The notes beneath the pieces are model-generated. The model did not search any database and was not told the DNA's origin. It was given only the letters and a program-made list of their open reading frames with translations. This document shows, in pieces, positions 9,056 to 18,613 of a stretch of 64,000 nucleotides of DNA. Every line of letters starts with the position of its first letter. The stretch's first letter is position 1. Both the position numbers and the translations under genes were made by a program. This stretch comes from Chitinophagales bacterium (GTDB lineage: Bacteria > Bacteroidota > Bacteroidia > Chitinophagales > LD1): the NCBI GenBank assembly GCA_016786765.1, contig JAEUUZ010000023.1, positions 62,001 to 126,000 on the forward strand, read 5' to 3'.

Positions 9056-12000
9056 TTATTTGAGCACAACTAATCGCTCCGTTTTTTGCACAGCATTTCC
9101 TTTAGAGTCGATAAGTGTGAGCCTATAAACATACACGCCTTTTCCAATGGGTGCACCTCCGTTATCTAAACCATCCCAGGCTATACAATCTACTCTAAAC
9201 CCATCTGCATCAAGCGTTTGGTTGATTCTTTTCACCATCACTCCTGCAACACTATAGATCTTTATGTCTACAGTAAATTGCTCATCTGCACAATTGTGCT
9301 CGAATGAAAAGCAGGTATGATCGATAACCGGGTTAGGATAATTCCACACATGTGTTAACGCAAGCTTAGCCGAGTTGGAAACAATAAATTCGGTGTATGC
9401 CTCTCCTGAATTGTTATAAATATCCCAAGCCTTTAACTTAAGACTATGTTTGCCTTCTGCCAATTTCGAGAAAGGATATTCTACTTTCCCTTTTCTAAAA
9501 TTATCTAAATCCGAGCGATAAAATTCATTGAGCACAATTGGATTTTTAGCATCACCATCAAGTATTGCGGTGATATCGTGTCCTAGTCCGTTACCTGTTG
9601 TATTTATTCCGCCTTTTGCTTCAAGAATGCCAAACATCTTTGGGTTTTCATCTGTAAGACCCCCAAATTCAAACGTAACACTATCCATATATAACTGTAC
9701 CTGTGGTCCGGTAGTATCAACATAGAAGTTGTCTTCAGCTCCACCAATTTTAATGGAGTTGTTATAGCCGTGTGCATCAAGTTGATCACCGTTATCAGCA
9801 TAATAGCTAATTCTTCCATCGCCAATTTGATAGTTAATATCAGATGGAACAATAAAAGAATATTCAAACACACCATTGGTTACAGAACAAGCGCCTTTAA
9901 ACAATATGTTTTTGTATGCGTTGAACGATTGAATCGGATACCCCGGTATATTTCCAAGTGATTTGAAACTGGAAAGTTTATCATACACCAAGGGATTACA
10001 TGTTCCATTGAAAGAAGTTAATCGATTACCGCTCCAATCTTGTACTTCACCTTTAATAGTAACTTGTTTAAGCGCTTTAAGTGTATCTGTTGATAATCCA
10101 ATTGGCGTATTATTAATTTCGGTTGAAACCACATTGTATTCAGGGTAGTTTAATGTTAATGCTGCATCCCCCAAGAACACAAATTTTCTTGTGTTTTCTA
10201 TATCTGTACCATTCATGATATAGTTTTTGGTATTGGTCATTAAATCGCCCATAGTGGGCTTTTCACCATGAAATTGTTCAAACAACTTAATAAATAAAGC
10301 ATCCTGTAATGCATCATTCGCATCAGAAAAAACAGGGCGAACAGTGGTAATTAAACCAATCCCACCGCCCATGCTGTTCGTCATTAAAAATTCACCTGCA
10401 GATTTTTTTTCAGGATCATCGAACTTGCTGAATTCGCAGGTTGCAGTAATAAAAAGGGGCAACCGGTATTCGTTTTTTAATAGTTGAATATCGTTCAAAT
10501 TAAAGATACGTGCATTCGATAGGTTGGCAATGCCACCATGTCCGGTATAGCTAATCGCAAGCGTTCCATTGTTTATTTTATTCAGTATGGCGGCATTTAC
10601 ATCGGGGTAGCGATCACCTCCCGGAGTCGACAGCACTTGATAAGCATCCAAGATTATTTTTTCAACATTGTAGTTAGGGTTGTTGATACGTATGTACTCG
10701 CCTAATTTATCGGCTTGTTGCTGGAAGATAGTTCCCCCATGTCCGATTTCATCGCCAATGGTAGTGATAACATTTCTCCATTCACCTAACGAAGGCGCTG
10801 ATTTATACTTTTTAATTTTACTTACAACACCTTCGGCTTCTTCTAATGTGCTTACTGGAAGTCTACCAATGGCAATGTCGCCTCCTTGTCTTGAGTTCAT
10901 ATCTCCCCCTTCTGTAGGGTCAAGACATCCGAAAAAGTCGTCCGAAGTATAAGAGCTTAGCGGATAATTCGAGTTGTAACTTTGATACGTAGGCACTTTA
11001 TTGTTGTTGTCACTTATTCTGTCTTTAGGATCGAAAGATCCATCGCCAAAAAGTGTCAAATATTTTGGGAGTTGCGTAGAATCCGCACCTGCTCTATCAT
11101 AAAACATTTTTACAAAATCGCGAATGGCTGAAATATCTTGTTTGCCTGAACCAAACTCGTTGTAAATTTGCTCAGTAGTAACTACAGCTACTCGCATATT
11201 GTTTCTTGTGTTATGAAAGTTGCCAAGCTCTTGAGCTGCCGACAATAAATCATTGCTGGTTACAATTAGTAAATCTTTTTGCGGTATACCATGAAGATTC
11301 TGATTGGCTACTTCTCCGATATATTCCGGGGAAGAGAAGCTGCCATTGCGATCAACGGCAATAAATTCTTTAAGCGTATTGGTTTCGTAATTGAATGAGT
11401 GTGAACTGCCATTGCTTTGTGCAGCCACATCTACAACATTTGTTGGATCCGTTACATCCCATACACGCGTATTTGAATTCGTATTACTTAACGTGAATTG
11501 CGTAGTGTTACCTGCTCCGGTCACATCTGCATTGCGGAAAGGCATTGCGCTGCCAGTCAACGATAGCGAACGTTTAGCCACCACTTCTAAATAGTTGATG
11601 TATCCGTTTGAGGTACTGTTTTGATCTGGGTTGCTGAAGTTGTAGTTGAATGTAATTTGATTTGAAGAGGAGAAAAAACTGCCTTTTTTCACATTGTCTT
11701 CGTACACCGGTTTGTATGTGTATTCAGGTATTCCACCTATGTTTTGTGTTGCAATAGGTTGTCCGTTTCCGGTTAAGGTGATGGTAGAGTTAAAGGGGGA
11801 ATTGGCCGCCACATCCGATGTATAACTTATTGGTGATGCTGTAATCAGATTTGGAAAGTCAAACGAAAAAGAAATATCTGTTTTGAAACTACTCATTTTG
11901 TCTCCTAACCAAATTCTTCCTGACGAAAGAGGATTGTATTCTTCCAATTCATGGAATTGGTAGTCGTCAAAGGTATTTGCGGTTTGATTGTAGGTTGGTG

Positions 12001-12910
12001 GCGAGGTTACGTTGCCAATTGTTTTTCCTGTGCCTTGTGTATTGGTAACGAAATAAAAGTTTTTATCTGCATAAATATTTTTTTGATGCGAAAATGTTTT
12101 TGTGCCCGCATCAAATACCCATTTATTGGCACCTTGACCATAAAACAAAATGTAATCACCGGCATCTAATTTATTGTTGCCATTATTGTCAACGCGAACA
12201 ATTGCATTTTCTTGAATATCATCAAAGCGAGTTTCATTATTTTTTTCAGGCACCATTCCACCTCCATTGCCAAACACGGCAATTTTGCTGAAATCTCCGG
12301 ATACATCAAGGTTTAATGTGTTTTTGATAAATTCATAATCTAACTTGTAAATGCCATCCGATGTAACTCCAATTTTTCGCCATTGTCCGGAGGCTAATGC
12401 CGAAGCCGAGGCATAACTTCTTCCTCCTCTGTGGGCCGCTTGTGATGTAGTTTGCACACTTAAATCAAAGGCAACTAATTGTTCTATAACACCATTATTG
12501 ACGCGCATTGGTGTGATAGCAATGTTTGCAACGGTTTTCTTTTTGATGGTCGAAACGCTTGTATTGACCGTTATTGTAGTGGGCAATACATCAACATTAC
12601 CGGTGAACGAATGTACCGGAGTGAATTGTTCATTTGTGATAGAAACAGTATTCACAATTTCTCCTTGAATCGGTAGCGATATTAGATGTATTGGAAGAAA
12701 ATGGTTTGAAGAAGAATGAATAGCATTTTTAAATGTAGGCACTGAAATTATTTTTCCTTCAGCATCCATTAATGCATTCGTTTTACTCCACTCGATTTGA
12801 ATGTGTTGACGCTGTCCATTCGCATGTGTGAATGCAAAAAGAACAACCCATGCGAAAAATATTTGTTTAACACACAACATATTTAGGGGTTTGACGTTGA
12901 AAATTGGCAT
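9056..12910 (-). CDS. porU: Type IX secretion system sortase PorU
   Basis: A 1284-residue C25 (gingipain-like) peptidase that removes the C-terminal domain of T9SS cargo and, in P. gingivalis, attaches cargo to A-LPS. The catalytic His is in YTGHGG (near 791) and the catalytic Cys in TATCEF (near 825); both are intact. The C25 core spans roughly 545-920, preceded by Ig-like/propeptide regions. The C-terminus carries an FlgD-like Ig fold and a sorting-type tail (NYPNPVIDHTCF to RLVVLK). I chose the ATG at 12910, which is followed by a signal peptide and preceded by AAGAAG; ATG 12880 is possible. A form starting at 13054 would overlap the divergent porP-like gene. Confidence 0.93.
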   Translation of the reverse strand: MPIFNVKPLNMLCVKQIFFAWVVLFAFTHANGQRQHIQIEWSKTNALMDAEGKIISVPTFKNAIHSSSNHFLPIHLISLPIQGEIVNTVSITNEQFTPVHSFTGNVDVLPTTITVNTSVSTIKKKTVANIAITPMRVNNGVIEQLVAFDLSVQTTSQAAHRGGRSYASASALASGQWRKIGVTSDGIYKLDYEFIKNTLNLDVSGDFSKIAVFGNGGGMVPEKNNETRFDDIQENAIVRVDNNGNNKLDAGDYILFYGQGANKWVFDAGTKTFSHQKNIYADKNFYFVTNTQGTGKTIGNVTSPPTYNQTANTFDDYQFHELEEYNPLSSGRIWLGDKMSSFKTDISFSFDFPNLITASPISYTSDVAANSPFNSTITLTGNGQPIATQNIGGIPEYTYKPVYEDNVKKGSFFSSSNQITFNYNFSNPDQNSTSNGYINYLEVVAKRSLSLTGSAMPFRNADVTGAGNTTQFTLSNTNSNTRVWDVTDPTNVVDVAAQSNGSSHSFNYETNTLKEFIAVDRNGSFSSPEYIGEVANQNLHGIPQKDLLIVTSNDLLSAAQELGNFHNTRNNMRVAVVTTEQIYNEFGSGKQDISAIRDFVKMFYDRAGADSTQLPKYLTLFGDGSFDPKDRISDNNNKVPTYQSYNSNYPLSSYTSDDFFGCLDPTEGGDMNSRQGGDIAIGRLPVSTLEEAEGVVSKIKKYKSAPSLGEWRNVITTIGDEIGHGGTIFQQQADKLGEYIRINNPNYNVEKIILDAYQVLSTPGGDRYPDVNAAILNKINNGTLAISYTGHGGIANLSNARIFNLNDIQLLKNEYRLPLFITATCEFSKFDDPEKKSAGEFLMTNSMGGGIGLITTVRPVFSDANDALQDALFIKLFEQFHGEKPTMGDLMTNTKNYIMNGTDIENTRKFVFLGDAALTLNYPEYNVVSTEINNTPIGLSTDTLKALKQVTIKGEVQDWSGNRLTSFNGTCNPLVYDKLSSFKSLGNIPGYPIQSFNAYKNILFKGACSVTNGVFEYSFIVPSDINYQIGDGRISYYADNGDQLDAHGYNNSIKIGGAEDNFYVDTTGPQVQLYMDSVTFEFGGLTDENPKMFGILEAKGGINTTGNGLGHDITAILDGDAKNPIVLNEFYRSDLDNFRKGKVEYPFSKLAEGKHSLKLKAWDIYNNSGEAYTEFIVSNSAKLALTHVWNYPNPVIDHTCFSFEHNCADEQFTVDIKIYSVAGVMVKRINQTLDADGFRVDCIAWDGLDNGGAPIGKGVYVYRLTLIDSKGNAVQKTERLVVLK

Positions 12911-12979
12911 GATGACTTCTTTTTTTATAAACTGAATTTTGAAATTCGAATGCAATAACGCAGTTTCGTTCCCTTTAGT

Positions 12980-14029
12980 ATGTATAAATATAGCGCAAAG
13001 AAAATTTATTTTACAATAGCAATTCAATTTTGCTGCATACTTTCTGTGCTTCATGCCCAGGATGTAGAGTTATCGCAATATTGGACAGCTCCTTTGCACA
13101 TTAACCCTGCTATGGCCGGCATATCGGTGGGACCAAGAGCTTCTGTTAATTATCGCAATCAATGGCCTGAATTGGGTAATGGATTTAATGGGGGCTTTAC
13201 CACATATATGGCCGGAGTGGATGGCTATATTCCTAAAGCGCACAGTGGTATTGGATTGCTTTACACCGGTGATTATATTGCAAATGGGTTATTATCTACT
13301 AATAAAGTAACCCTTTCCTATGCTTTTCAAATAAAATTTTCCAAAAAATTGGGATTGCGTTTGGGAATTGAAGGGTCCTTTATTCATCGCAGAATTAAGT
13401 GGAACGAATTAACTTTTTCAGATATGATAAATCCTTACACCGGATTTTACAATAATGTGAATGTTCCTAATACTACCGCTGAAGCAATTCCACAGCGATT
13501 TAACACCTACGGTGGAGATGCAGGGTTTGGTATATTGTTGTTTAACGATAAATTTTATGGAGGTTTTTCTATGCGAAATGCCATCATGCCCAAGGAGTCT
13601 TTTTACACTAATTCAACAGCGAAAGCACCATTCCGATTTATTGTTCATGCTGGGGCAAACTTCAATATTAAGCACGCTCGGATGTACAAATACAATATTT
13701 TTGTATCTCCAAACGTTCTATTTGCAAATCAAGACAAGAACATTCAATTTAATGCAGGATTAATGGGCGGAGTGAGTTTAGTTTATTTTGGTGCGTGGTT
13801 TAGGTACGCTTTTCGTAACCCTGATGCGGTTATTGCCGTATTAGGTGTAAGAAAAGGGAAATTCCGGTTGGGATATAGTTACGATATAACAGTTTCTAAG
13901 CTGGCCGGTAAGACAGGAGGTAGTCATGAATTATCACTTATTTTCAATTTTTCTGGGTCTGATGATAATTCGCTGAATCCAAATGCAGATAAAGCATATA
14001 TCGAGTGTCCGGAAATCTTAAAGTTTTAA
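12980..14029 (+). CDS. PorP/SprF family type IX secretion membrane protein
   Basis: A 349-residue outer-membrane barrel of the PorP/SprF family. The signal peptide ends near LHAQ-DVE (residue 26). The family signature follows directly: QYWTAPLHINPAMAG and NYRNQWPELGNGF. Family members are T9SS accessory or anchor proteins; genomes carry many copies, often paired with a particular adhesin or with core T9SS genes. Here it is divergent from porU with a 69-base gap and 54 bases upstream of gldJ on the same strand. That placement argues for a core T9SS role. The product ends without extra domains. Confidence 0.9.
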   Translation: MYKYSAKKIYFTIAIQFCCILSVLHAQDVELSQYWTAPLHINPAMAGISVGPRASVNYRNQWPELGNGFNGGFTTYMAGVDGYIPKAHSGIGLLYTGDYIANGLLSTNKVTLSYAFQIKFSKKLGLRLGIEGSFIHRRIKWNELTFSDMINPYTGFYNNVNVPNTTAEAIPQRFNTYGGDAGFGILLFNDKFYGGFSMRNAIMPKESFYTNSTAKAPFRFIVHAGANFNIKHARMYKYNIFVSPNVLFANQDKNIQFNAGLMGGVSLVYFGAWFRYAFRNPDAVIAVLGVRKGKFRLGYSYDITVSKLAGKTGGSHELSLIFNFSGSDDNSLNPNADKAYIECPEILKF

Positions 14030-14083
14030 CATTTTGTAATAAAAAATTTATATCTTAGCGAACCTTTAAAAAACAGACATTAA

Positions 14084-15595
14084 ATGAAAATGAATCTAAA
14101 AAAATGGTTAGTACTGTCCAGTTTGCCCGTGTTATTTGGGGTTGCGTCATGCTCTAATAGCGGTGGATCGGCTGGAAAGTCTTCAGTAACCGGCTGGGAA
14201 TACAATAACACCAAGAATGGTGGGTTTGAAGTTCGTCCTTATTCCGGACAAGTAACAGGACCTGGTCTTGTACTTATTCAAGGGGGTACTTTTGTGATGG
14301 GTAACACCGAAACCGATGTGTTGTATGATTATCACTCTGTGCCAAGACGAACAACAGTAAGTTCGTTCTACATGGACGAATCTGAAGTAGCTAACGTACA
14401 CTATCGTGAGTATGTATATTGGTTATTTCGTGTTTTCGGAACAGATTTTCCTGAAGTAGTAAAAAAAGCACTTCCTGATACATTAGTTTGGAGAGATGAA
14501 TTAGCATATAACGAACCTTATGTTGAATATTATTTCCGTCATCCTTCTTACAATTACTATCCTGTAGTAGGCGTAAATTGGTTGCAGGCAAACGACTTTG
14601 CTGCATGGCGTTCTGATCGTGTAAATGAAAGAATATTAATTGACCGTGGTGTTTTGGCTGAAAATCCATCTCAAATCGGGAACGATAACTTTAATACTGA
14701 ATCTTATTTGCAAGGGCAGTACGAAGGTGCTGCAGGAAAACGTCCAATGAAAGATTTAAATCCTGCAGGAAGCGGTACACGTAAAGTGCAAATGGAAGAT
14801 GGTATTATGTTACCTAGCTATCGTTTACCAACCGAAGCAGAGTGGGAATATGCAGCTATTGCAGCCATTGGTAACCAACCTGCAACTGGAGAAGAGCGTG
14901 TAACCGATAGAAGAATTTATCCTTGGAACGGTACTTCTACACGTTATCCAAAAGCTGGTAACTGGCAGGGTGAATTCTTAGCGAACTTCAAACGAGGTCG
15001 TGGGGATAACATGGGTATTGCTGGTAAATTGAACGATAATGCCGATATTACTGCACCGGTTAAATCATTTATTCCAAACGATTATGGTTTATTTAACATG
15101 GCGGGTAACGTTAGCGAGTGGGTTATGGATGTTTATCGTCCGATGACTTCTACAGATATGAACGACTTCCGTTCTTATCGTGGTAACCAGTTCAAAACAA
15201 AAGTAACTGATGCGGATGGTAAACCTGTTGAGAAAGACAGTTTAGGTAAGATTTCATATAGAATGGTAACAAAAGAAGAGTCTCAAAACAGAAGAAATTA
15301 TCGTGACGGTGAAGTAAGAAATTACATTGACGGTGATGAAGTTTCTAACGTTGATTACAAATTCGCTACTTCTTCATTAGTAAATGATGACGCTCGAGTT
15401 TACAAAGGAGGTTCTTGGAAAGATAGAGCTTACTTTATCGCTCCGGGTTCTAGAAGATACTTAGATCAAGCATTATCTACAGATGATATTGGTTTCCGTT
15501 GTACTATGGATCGTTTGGGTTCACCGGCTGGAAATGAATTCAAAGGGGGTAATCACTACAAAGAAACTGGCGCAAGAAAATACAGAGGAAAATAA
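14084..15595 (+). CDS. gldJ: Gliding motility lipoprotein GldJ
   Basis: A 503-residue outer-membrane lipoprotein with the lipobox GVASC (Cys 23) and an FGE/sulfatase-modifying-factor-like fold. Fold markers are GGTFVMGNTE, DESEVANVHYREYVYW, RLPTEAEWEYAA, GNVSEWVMDVY, and the C-terminal YKGGSWKDRAYF and GFRCTMDRLG. Like GldK, GldJ lacks known enzymatic activity. It stabilises GldK/T9SS components and is needed for gliding in Flavobacterium johnsoniae. The gene follows the PorP-like gene and is closed by a long perfect hairpin. Downstream lies murF, as in other gliding Bacteroidota. Confidence 0.94.
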   Translation: MKMNLKKWLVLSSLPVLFGVASCSNSGGSAGKSSVTGWEYNNTKNGGFEVRPYSGQVTGPGLVLIQGGTFVMGNTETDVLYDYHSVPRRTTVSSFYMDESEVANVHYREYVYWLFRVFGTDFPEVVKKALPDTLVWRDELAYNEPYVEYYFRHPSYNYYPVVGVNWLQANDFAAWRSDRVNERILIDRGVLAENPSQIGNDNFNTESYLQGQYEGAAGKRPMKDLNPAGSGTRKVQMEDGIMLPSYRLPTEAEWEYAAIAAIGNQPATGEERVTDRRIYPWNGTSTRYPKAGNWQGEFLANFKRGRGDNMGIAGKLNDNADITAPVKSFIPNDYGLFNMAGNVSEWVMDVYRPMTSTDMNDFRSYRGNQFKTKVTDADGKPVEKDSLGKISYRMVTKEESQNRRNYRDGEVRNYIDGDEVSNVDYKFATSSLVNDDARVYKGGSWKDRAYFIAPGSRRYLDQALSTDDIGFRCTMDRLGSPAGNEFKGGNHYKETGARKYRGK

Positions 15596-15606
15596 TTTCT
15601 CAAAAT

Positions 15607-15650
15607 AAAATAGAAACGGCTGACGATAATTTGTCAGCCGTTTCTATTTT
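15607..15650 (+). terminator. Strong hairpin terminator after gldJ
   Basis: A perfect 18-bp stem (AAAATAGAAACGGCTGAC with its complement) around an 8-base loop, ending in TTTT. It separates gldJ from murF although both are on the same strand, so murF probably has its own promoter in the ~20 bases left or depends on readthrough. Confidence 0.85.
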
Positions 15651-15671
15651 TATGAAAGAATAGTTTTTGTT

Positions 15672-16967
15672 ATGAAGATAGAAGAGTTGTATTTACTGTT
15701 TATGCAGTGTACGGGTATCACTACAGATACGCGAAGTATAAAGGATGGTTGTATGTTTTTTGCATTGAAGGGCGAGAAGTTTAATGGAAATCTCTTTGCC
15801 TCAGATGCATTAAAGAATGGAGCGAAATACGTTGTTGTCGATGAACAAATTCATCCATCCGATTGCGAATTGGCGAATGTTGTTTTAGTGGATAATGTGC
15901 TTAAAACCATGCAACAGCTGGGCTTGTATCACCGTCAACAAATCGGATGTAAAGTAATTGCATTAACCGGCAGTAATGGAAAAACAACCACAAAGGAGTT
16001 AATGGCAGCAATATTAAGTACTTTGTTCAAAACACATTTCACCAAAGGGAATTTAAATAATCACATCGGCATACCCTTAACATTATTGGAAATGCCTGCC
16101 GATACCGAAATCGCTGTAATTGAAATGGGCGCGAATCATCAACTGGAAATTAAAGGATATTGTGATTATGTGGAGCCAAATTATGGTTTGATTACAAATG
16201 TTGGGAAAGCTCATTTAGAAGGCTTTGGTGGCGAAGAAGGGGTAGTGAAAGGGAAGACGGAGCTTTATGAATACGTTGGACGAAAGGGTGGGTTTCTTTT
16301 TGTAAGTGATCGAAGTGAGCGATTGATAGAACGTGCGAACGCTTTTTCAGTTGAAAGCAATATTATTTACTATGGTGAAAATGAAGCCTCATTTGTTTCC
16401 GGACAAATAGTGAGGAACGGAGAGTGTTTATGCATTGCATTGCCAAGTGGCTCTTCTATCCAAACACAATTAGTAGGCGACTATAATTTTGACAATGCTA
16501 TGGCCGCCATTTGTGTGGGGAAATACTTCGGTATTGACGAAATACTTATGGTCAAAGCTCTTCAAGAATATGTCCCATCCAATAACCGTTCTCAAAAGAT
16601 TGTAGTTGGAACAAATACTATAATCCTTGATGCATATAACGCAAATCCTAGCAGCATGCAAGAAGCATTAAAGAATTTTGCGTTGCTTGATGCAAACAAT
16701 AAAATGGTAGTGTTAGGCGAAATGATGGAGCTGGGGGAGTTTTCAACAGAAGAGCATCAAAAGATTGCCAATATTGTTTTGCAAATGAACCTGATGAAAA
16801 GCGTGTTTGTTGGTAAACAGTTTGCTTTCTTAAGGCATAATACAGCGTTCCTCTATTTTGAAAATGTAGCACAATTAAAGGATTGGTATACACAACAACA
16901 ATTTAGTTATACTACCCAATTAATCAAAGGTTCACGAAGTAATGCATTAGAAGGTTTACTCAAATGA
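15672..16967 (+). CDS. murF: UDP-N-acetylmuramoyl-tripeptide--D-alanyl-D-alanine ligase MurF
   Basis: A 431-residue Mur ligase that adds D-Ala-D-Ala to the UDP-MurNAc-tripeptide in the cytoplasm, completing the peptidoglycan stem peptide. The N-terminal UDP-binding region shows TDTRSIKDGCMFFALKGEKF. The P-loop TGSNGKTTT is at 99-107, NLNNHIGIPLTLLEM follows, the central metal/ATP motif is AVIEMGANHQLEI, and the C-terminal domain has LDAYNANPSSM and LGEMMELGEF. Length is normal for the family. It stands alone, away from a dcw cluster, next to gldJ. A palindromic terminator lies directly downstream. Confidence 0.96.
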   Translation: MKIEELYLLFMQCTGITTDTRSIKDGCMFFALKGEKFNGNLFASDALKNGAKYVVVDEQIHPSDCELANVVLVDNVLKTMQQLGLYHRQQIGCKVIALTGSNGKTTTKELMAAILSTLFKTHFTKGNLNNHIGIPLTLLEMPADTEIAVIEMGANHQLEIKGYCDYVEPNYGLITNVGKAHLEGFGGEEGVVKGKTELYEYVGRKGGFLFVSDRSERLIERANAFSVESNIIYYGENEASFVSGQIVRNGECLCIALPSGSSIQTQLVGDYNFDNAMAAICVGKYFGIDEILMVKALQEYVPSNNRSQKIVVGTNTIILDAYNANPSSMQEALKNFALLDANNKMVVLGEMMELGEFSTEEHQKIANIVLQMNLMKSVFVGKQFAFLRHNTAFLYFENVAQLKDWYTQQQFSYTTQLIKGSRSNALEGLLK

Positions 16968-16983
16968 TAGTAATCTCAAACTA

Positions 16984-17011
16984 AAAAAGGGCACAAATTT
17001 GTGCCCTTTTT
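16984..17011. terminator. Perfect palindromic terminator between murF and hsp20
   Basis: AAAAAGGGCACAAA and TTTGTGCCCTTTTT form a perfect 28-base palindrome, A-rich on one side and T-rich on the other. It can serve as terminator for both convergent genes. Confidence 0.85.
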
Positions 17012-17028
17012 AGTGACCAATACTGAAG

Positions 17029-17478
17029 TTATCCAACTTTAATTTCGATTGATGATTTTGCTTTTACTTCTTCAATTTTTGGAAGGGTAACACTTAAAAT
17101 TCCATTGTTGTAGGTTGCTTCAATCTTTTCGGCATTCACTGTTTTCGGCAATGTGAAGTGGCGATTAAAACTAGAAAAGCTATACTCTTTTCGAGTGTAC
17201 TTTTCGCCTTCTTCTAATTTGTTATTTTCTTTTTCAGCCCAAATTTTCAAAGTGTTTTCTTCCACAGCAATTTTAATTTGTTCCTTTTCAAAACCCGGAG
17301 CAGCAACTTCAATTTTGAAACTGTCTTTAGTTTCGATGGTGTTTACCAATGCCGGTGTTTTAATACTGTCGAAGTGTGGAGTTGTTGGAAACTCGTTTTC
17401 GAAAAAGGTCTCTAAAAGATTAGAGAATCTTGGGAAAGTTACTCTTCCTGTTTCCGGTCTTACGCTTACTAGTGTCAT
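17029..17478 (-). CDS. Small heat-shock protein, Hsp20/alpha-crystallin family
   Basis: A 149-residue small heat-shock protein. The alpha-crystallin domain spans about residues 40-145, with FKIEVAAPGFEKEQIKIAVEENTL at its start and the signature tail YNNGILSVTLPK. These proteins form oligomers and hold unfolding proteins for refolding by ATP-dependent chaperones. The product ends IEIKVG just after the domain. It is transcribed divergently from the lipid kinase across a 200-base intergenic region containing three phased GACAAAA repeats, which may control its stress induction. Confidence 0.93.
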   Translation of the reverse strand: MTLVSVRPETGRVTFPRFSNLLETFFENEFPTTPHFDSIKTPALVNTIETKDSFKIEVAAPGFEKEQIKIAVEENTLKIWAEKENNKLEEGEKYTRKEYSFSSFNRHFTLPKTVNAEKIEATYNNGILSVTLPKIEEVKAKSSIEIKVG

Positions 17479-17552
17479 ATTGTTTTGTTTTTGATTTTTT
17501 AAAAATGTTTACGAATGCAAATCTTCAAACAAAATGCCATTGCATTTTTTAA

Positions 17553-17622
17553 GACAAAACGGCTGATTCGTTTAAAAAACAAAGACAAAATGTCTTTATT
17601 GCCCTAGGGATAAAGGACAAAA
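17553..17622. promoter_or_regulatory. Three phased GACAAAA repeats in the hsp20/lipid kinase divergent promoter region
   Basis: The heptamer GACAAAA occurs at 17553, 17584 and 17616. The steps of 31 and 32 bases are about three helical turns. The middle copy is part of the perfect inverted repeat AAAGACA-AAA-TGTCTTT (17581-17597). Same-face phasing suggests an operator or activator array, but no regulator is known to me. In hsp20 orientation the motif reads TTTTGTC, so partial overlap with -33-type TTTG elements is possible. Confidence 0.35.
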
Positions 17623-17680
17623 CTGCCCTTTACCTATACTCATATTCAAAAATATAGAGATAATTCCCTAGTTTTCCTTA

Positions 17681-18613
17681 ATGAACCAAACCGACAAATA
17701 TTTTGTAATTGTTAATCCAGCCTCCGGTAATGGAAAAGTGGCAAAGAAATGGGACTCCATTCGGGTCGAATTACAAAAGCACTTCAACTTCGAGTTTCAA
17801 CTTACGGAATACCCTTCTCATGGCGAAAAGATTGCTATTAAAGCCATTGAAATGGGTTATCGCAAGATTATTGGCGTGGGAGGCGATGGCCTTCTTCAGG
17901 AGATTTCTAATGGTATTTTAAATCAAAATGCAGTACCATCTGCCGAAGTTACAGTGGCTTTACTCTCTAATGGAACCGGCAACGATTGGATTAAAACCTC
18001 AGCTATGCCCGGTAAACTATCCAAGGCAATGGATACCATTAAAAAAGGGAAAACGATTACTCAAGACGTTGGCAAGGTAACGTTCACGAAAGATGGTGTT
18101 CGTCAAACTCGTTACTGTGTTAACTTTGCAGGGGTAGGCTTTGATTCGTATGTGGTGGCGAAAACCTTGCATTTGAAAAAGTATGGTGCGATTGCATACT
18201 TGCTTGGTATGTTACAATGTCTATTTTCTTATAAAAAGCCGGTGTTGAAAATTTCAGCGGCTGAGCATTCAGTAACAACCGAGTGTTATTTGTGTATTAC
18301 CGGCATTGGCAAATATGGTGGTGGAGGAATGAAACTAATGCCCGGTGCGCTTTTAGACGATGGATTGTTTTTTGTTTCTGTAGCGAAAAACTTATCAAGA
18401 ATGAAAGTAGTGACCAATATTCATAAGCTCTACAGTGGAGATTTGGTGCACATGGATGAAGTAGATGCTTTTGAAACAAAGAAGATTAACATCGAAGTAG
18501 TTTCTTCTGACCAAGATGTTTATATCGAAGCTGATGGAGAAGTGCTTGGTACAGGCCCTTTTGAGATAGAAATTGTTCCAGCAGTGTTAACTGTTATTAT
18601 AAGCGAGAATTAA
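17681..18613 (+). CDS. Diacylglycerol/sphingosine kinase-family lipid kinase
   Basis: A 310-residue protein of the DAGK catalytic-domain family (YegS/DgkB/LCB5 type), which phosphorylates membrane lipids such as diacylglycerol using ATP. Visible motifs are NPASGNGK (12-19), the nucleotide-binding GVGGDGLLQEISNGIL (GGDG at 67-70) and SNGTGNDWIK. The C-terminal half forms the beta-sandwich domain with ADGEVLGTGPFEIEIVP. The substrate (diacylglycerol, ceramide or another lipid) cannot be decided; Bacteroidota often make sphingolipids, so that class is open. The stop codon overlaps that of the convergent dehydrogenase in a shared TTAA at 18610-18613. Confidence 0.88.
   Translation: MNQTDKYFVIVNPASGNGKVAKKWDSIRVELQKHFNFEFQLTEYPSHGEKIAIKAIEMGYRKIIGVGGDGLLQEISNGILNQNAVPSAEVTVALLSNGTGNDWIKTSAMPGKLSKAMDTIKKGKTITQDVGKVTFTKDGVRQTRYCVNFAGVGFDSYVVAKTLHLKKYGAIAYLLGMLQCLFSYKKPVLKISAAEHSVTTECYLCITGIGKYGGGGMKLMPGALLDDGLFFVSVAKNLSRMKVVTNIHKLYSGDLVHMDEVDAFETKKINIEVVSSDQDVYIEADGEVLGTGPFEIEIVPAVLTVIISEN

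Noticed and set aside
17500-17560. Possible sigma-54 (-24/-12) promoter for hsp20 (TGGCA ... TTGCA on the minus strand)
   Set aside because: GG and GC are 18 bases apart rather than 10, so the spacing is wrong.
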